Shown: positions 14,196-16,879 of the stretch, one piece after another | How the letters are laid out: each line of letters opens with the position of its first letter | Numbering within the stretch: position 1 is the first letter of the stretch | Source of the DNA: JAUUZT01 sp964654015 | GTDB taxonomy: Bacteria; Chloroflexota; Dehalococcoidia; GIF9; AB-539-J10 | DNA: 16,879 bases | Assembly: GCA_964654015.1 (NCBI GenBank) | Contig: CAZZHQ010000048.1 | Location: forward strand, 1 to 16,879 | Reading direction: 5' to 3' | Position numbers and translations under genes: made by a program | The notes under the pieces: generated by a model | Databases searched by the model: none | Seen by the model: only the letters and a program-made list of their open reading frames with translations | What the model was told of the DNA's origin: nothing

Positions 14196-14240
14196 AAAAG
14201 CGCACTGGCTCTAGACAGGGCCGGTGCGCTTTTCTTTTTT
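14196..14240 (+). terminator. Rho-independent terminator after MR/MLE paralog 2
   Basis: AAAAGCGCACTGGC (14196-14209) pairs with GCCGGTGCGCTTTT (14220-14233) over 14 positions with a single T-G wobble and a 10-base loop, followed by a T-rich run to 14240. It begins about 30 bases after the stop codon. The A-run on the left could let it work on the minus strand as well, serving the genes at 14282 and beyond. Confidence 0.88.
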
Positions 14241-14281
14241 ATATAAGAATTTAAAACGGTATTATGGCTATTCAAGGGGAG

Positions 14282-14470
14282 CTAGCAGTCGATTTTAACC
14301 CTCTTTCGCCACAGCATTATTGTGCCAGCTATGATAGCGGCTCCTATGGCAAACAATGGCACTATCCTTGATAATGGGTTAACCGGGTATGCCTCAGCGC
14401 CCACGCCTACCGTAACAGGTAGTTGTACATTGTCAATAAGCAGTCCTGCCGGAATCAAATTCACTACCAT
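14282..14470 (-). CDS. Small single-pass membrane protein, reading frame probably disrupted
   Basis: The 62-codon frame encodes an N-terminal segment NLIPAGLLIDNVQLPVTVGV, a membrane helix (about 36-55, VPLFAIGAAIIAGTIMLW) and a basic end RKRVKIDC, the layout of a C-terminal membrane anchor. The ATG at 14470 has no ribosome binding site. A good one (GGAG) precedes ATGATG at 14501-14496, which is one base out of frame. Removing one A from the five-A run (14491-14495) would join them as a 72-residue protein starting MMKTSSTVRP. So this is either a broken gene, a sequencing indel, or a short internal frame. No family is recognised. Confidence 0.45.
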   Translation of the reverse strand: MVVNLIPAGLLIDNVQLPVTVGVGAEAYPVNPLSRIVPLFAIGAAIIAGTIMLWRKRVKIDC

Positions 14471-14704
14471 CGGTCGGACTGTGCTGCTGGTTTTTCATCA
14501 TAGTAACTCCTCAGGGTAAGTCAGTATAATTACTAACCATACCATCAGTGTTACCTATGTATCTCAGCCTCCGCACGCAGCACCCATTCATCACTGGTGC
14601 TGCCTTCATGGTGATTGTTGAGTGATATACTGTCTCCGGGTATGCCATGAACGATCAGAAGCCCAGATTACAAATAAAGCAGATATATCATTACTGCCTC
14701 CCTT

Positions 14705-15241
14705 TTATGGTGGGGTAACGCTATAGTTATTTGCATAAATCCGAATGGTGCTTATATCCTCGGATAAATTCAAATGCAATGTGAATTCACCGGTTTCCTC
14801 ATACTCCAGGTGCAATCCGATCTGGCCAGCAATATGGGCAGTATCAAGTGTCCAGGCTACCTGCTCTCCTGTCTCATTGTAGCCTTCAGCATACATGGCT
14901 ATTTCAAATTTCTCTTTGTCCTGATTTTGAATGTGACCTCTAACTACCAAACAAGAATCTCCTATTTTTACTATGTGGGGCAGGCACCGAGGTGAAAAAT
15001 ACTCTTTATCGCAAGTATCGGTTTTAATTTGAACGTCCTTGAGAATAACTCCCGATAAATCATCGTGTAAATCATCGTGTGAATTGCTGAGGTAACTGCC
15101 TAGTGCAGGCTCCACTTTTATTTCCGCTCCAGGAGTTGAGGCTGGTGTAGCCGCTTGCGTGCCCTCTTCATTTTCTGTACTCTTGCATGCACCTGCCAGG
15201 ACCAGGACAGCAACAAGCAAAATCAAGATGGTGTTTTTCAT
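14705..15241 (-). CDS. Lipoprotein with C-terminal FxLYD-like beta domain
   Basis: The 178-residue protein has a signal peptide (KNTILILLVAVLVLAGAC) with Cys19 as probable lipid site, although Ala at -3 makes the lipobox imperfect. A low-complexity Thr/Pro/Glu linker follows (20-40). HDDLHDDL near residue 55 comes from a perfect 12-bp tandem duplication. The rest (about 65-178) looks like an Ig-like beta domain (VVRGHIQNQDKEKFEIAM, then YAEGYNETGEQVAW), similar in outline to FxLYD/DUF3426-type domains. Function unknown. GGAGG precedes the ATG. It is the third gene of the anti-sigma unit, 30 bases after the I42-like gene. Confidence 0.75.
   Translation of the reverse strand: MKNTILILLVAVLVLAGACKSTENEEGTQAATPASTPGAEIKVEPALGSYLSNSHDDLHDDLSGVILKDVQIKTDTCDKEYFSPRCLPHIVKIGDSCLVVRGHIQNQDKEKFEIAMYAEGYNETGEQVAWTLDTAHIAGQIGLHLEYEETGEFTLHLNLSEDISTIRIYANNYSVTPP
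15057..15080. repeat. Perfect 12-bp tandem duplication inside a lipoprotein gene
   Basis: AAATCATCGTGT occurs twice in a row (15057-15068 and 15069-15080), giving HDDLHDDL in the protein. The copies are identical at every base, so the duplication is probably recent. The frame is kept. Confidence 0.8.
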
Positions 15242-15271
15242 TTTTGATGACCTCCTTTCGCAGGTATGAGC

Positions 15272-15637
15272 CTACTTTATATCGACATCAAATACTTTCT
15301 GTTCGCTAACGGGACCAGTCGTTCCGTGCTTTAAGCTGAATTCTACCTGTGATTCGCCTGTCGTTGCCGCCTCGAACGAGAAATATTGTGTTCCACTAAG
15401 GCCAGGACTCTTCGAATCATCATCAATATACTTCTCACGTTCAAGAGTAAGTATCTCTTCATCATAGCTTACTTGCCAGCTTGCGCCAAGCCGTTTGACA
15501 ACGTGCAAGCCTATCGTAAATCCTTTACCAACTCTTGTGTTTATGGTTTCCTGTGGATTAGTGTGAATGGGGCCAGAACAACCGAAAGACATCAATAGCA
15601 TCAAAACCAATAACAGCAATATGAATGGCTTTTTCAT
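15272..15637 (-). CDS. Chagasin/I42-like protease inhibitor lipoprotein
   Basis: The 121-residue protein begins with a lipoprotein signal (KKPFILLLLVLMLLMSFGC, Cys20). The mature part has the length and strand pattern of the I42 (chagasin) cysteine-protease inhibitor domain: FTIGLHVVKRLGASWQVSYD, then LSGTQYFSFEAATTGESQVEF and a final KVFDVDI. The inhibitory loops are poor matches: the usual NPTTGYxW loop reads KRLGASW, GLSGTQYFSF stands for the GxGG loop, and no RPW-type loop is visible. It may have the fold without the inhibitor activity. GGAGGAGG precedes the ATG. It follows the anti-sigma gene by 17 bases. Confidence 0.6.
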   Translation of the reverse strand: MKKPFILLLLVLMLLMSFGCSGPIHTNPQETINTRVGKGFTIGLHVVKRLGASWQVSYDEEILTLEREKYIDDDSKSPGLSGTQYFSFEAATTGESQVEFSLKHGTTGPVSEQKVFDVDIK

Positions 15638-15654
15638 CTCAATAACCTCCTCCG

Positions 15655-16863
15655 CTACTCCAGCAGTATCTTGAACTCCCAGGGCCCTCTCCAGTTATCA
15701 CCACCGAGCCCGGTTATTATGAAAGTCAATTCCTTGCTGCCCTTAGGTATTGGACTCAGGTCCGGATGGTCCCAGCTATGCTTCATTCCCTCGTCGAGAA
15801 AGCGAATCCCTGACCAACCCACGTCCCTGATGGAACCTCCATCGAGACTATACTCAGCATAAGCGTGAAGTGACATAAACTGAGGTGCTGCCAGCCCGGG
15901 CCCTTGTGGTGGATTGTATTCCGGTGGGACATTAAAAGCATAGAACTTCGCACCCGAGGCAGTCAGCTCTATCTTCTCCAAGGTGAAGGTAATACCATTT
16001 ATCGTCCGGGATTCATTTACCTCGATGTCCTTCTCCATTACACCCTCAGCAGGCAGAATTAGCACTTGAACTAATCTGCGGAATTCAAGTGACGTTGAGT
16101 GGTCTTCTAATCGAACATCTCCAAGTTTGAGATGATAATAACCATAATCCACCTGTTGCCCCTGGTCATCACGCTGATCCCAGGTTAAAGTATAATTGGC
16201 TACTTCACTCGGCTCCAGTGATTTGCTGCCTGTTCCTGCCGAGAATGAGCGAACCGGCTCAGAAGGTCTCGGGCGCATTATTTCAATGACCGGAGGAAAA
16301 GGCTCGAGTTGGAAAGGCTCGTCCATGACATTTTCAAAGGAAAGCTCGATTACTATATCCTCACCAGGCAAGTAAGAATCCTTATCTATACTCGCATCAG
16401 CCTCTATGAATATCATCGGCCCTGGAGCATGAGTTGGTGTTGGTGCTGGTGCCGGAGCAGGTACAGGCATGGGTACTTCCGGCGGTGCCTGGCCGACTCC
16501 TCCAAACTGCCAGATAACAGCTACTACAGCTATTATAATAACCGTTGCTGCAACCGAGGCTGCCTGCCATGTCTTGCCTGTCAGTAGTCTATGCAAGCCA
16601 CCAAGCCAGCTACCCTTTTTCTCCAACCGTGCCTGTACCTTTTTCCACACTTGCTCCGATGGAGAGACTTCTTCAGCCCTGACCTTCAGCACACCGCGCA
16701 AACTGGACTGTGTAGCTGATAGATCTTCTAATTCAGCACGACACTGCGGGCAGCCGTGCAGGTGTGCCTCGATATAAGCCCTCTCTTCAACTATGAGCTC
16801 GCCATCAAGGTAGGCAGTTAAGAGCTCACATATATTCTTGCAGTTCATTCCCTCTTCCGTCAT
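15655..16863 (-). CDS. Zinc-finger anti-sigma factor with external BsuPI-like domain
   Basis: The 402-residue protein has an N-terminal anti-sigma zinc domain (zf-HC2): H34-x3-C38-x2-C41 (HLHGCPQC) with Cys12 or Cys8 as a further ligand. A membrane helix spans about 99-119 (WQAASVAATVIIIAVVAVIW), followed by a Pro/Ala linker (127-149). Outside lies a BsuPI-type beta domain (about 150-255, with SLEPSEVANYTLTWDQRDDQG and YGYYHLKLGDV), and then a second Ig-like region to the end. The inner part would hold an ECF sigma factor, and the outer part would sense a surface signal. GGAGG seven bases before ATG 16863 fixes the start. The sigma gene would be expected upstream, beyond the window edge. Confidence 0.85.
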   Translation of the reverse strand: MTEEGMNCKNICELLTAYLDGELIVEERAYIEAHLHGCPQCRAELEDLSATQSSLRGVLKVRAEEVSPSEQVWKKVQARLEKKGSWLGGLHRLLTGKTWQAASVAATVIIIAVVAVIWQFGGVGQAPPEVPMPVPAPAPAPTPTHAPGPMIFIEADASIDKDSYLPGEDIVIELSFENVMDEPFQLEPFPPVIEIMRPRPSEPVRSFSAGTGSKSLEPSEVANYTLTWDQRDDQGQQVDYGYYHLKLGDVRLEDHSTSLEFRRLVQVLILPAEGVMEKDIEVNESRTINGITFTLEKIELTASGAKFYAFNVPPEYNPPQGPGLAAPQFMSLHAYAEYSLDGGSIRDVGWSGIRFLDEGMKHSWDHPDLSPIPKGSKELTFIITGLGGDNWRGPWEFKILLE

Positions 16864-16879
16864 GCCTCTGCCTCCCCCA

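Overview
The window looks like a chromosomal segment of an uncultivated anaerobic-type bacterium. The best guess is Chloroflexota, class Dehalococcoidia or a relative. That placement rests on how the ATP synthase alpha subunit reads, on the family content (mandelate racemase/muconate lactonizing enzyme paralogs, a cyclase-family hydrolase, a zinc-finger anti-sigma factor with a large extracellular part, an RsbRD-type sensor domain) and on the style of the intergenic repeats. It is an inference from memory of these families, not a search result.

Layout. Positions 1-360 (minus) hold the first 120 codons of a type I restriction-modification M subunit that runs off the left edge. A palindrome-rich spacer of about 470 bases follows, then a cyclase/kynurenine-formamidase-fold enzyme (834-1511, minus) and a class I SAM methyltransferase (1615-2208, minus). 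Positions 2299-4099 form an AT-rich accessory patch. Leftward it has a DUF3761-like lipoprotein and a 36-codon TTG-start gene lying inside a 221-base interval closed by 12-bp inverted repeats. Rightward it has a ClpP/SDH-fold serine protease with a small partner gene. The two transcription units appear to fire from back-to-back promoters that share a 23-bp-period operator-like repeat.

From 4321 to 14165 two paralogous MR-subgroup enolase-superfamily genes (plus strand) flank a complete F-type ATP synthase operon (minus strand, 12726-6147: atpI/Z-like, B, E, F, H, A, G, D, C) and an RsbRD-domain gene. Just outside the operon promoter lies the 3' end of a third, destroyed MR/MLE paralog. Its last 41 bases match the 3' end of the intact first paralog at 39 of 41 positions, so the 7.4-kb ATP synthase segment sits between direct repeats. 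The two intact paralogs also share a 29-bp promoter-like block. The synthase has a delta subunit missing roughly helices 2-5 of its N-terminal domain, and it carries unusual residues in the alpha and beta nucleotide-site loops.

The right end (16863-14282, minus) is a cell-surface module: a membrane anti-sigma factor with a BsuPI-like external domain, a chagasin/I42-like lipoprotein, another lipoprotein, and a small membrane protein whose reading frame looks broken by one base. The sigma factor partner, if present, would lie beyond the right edge.
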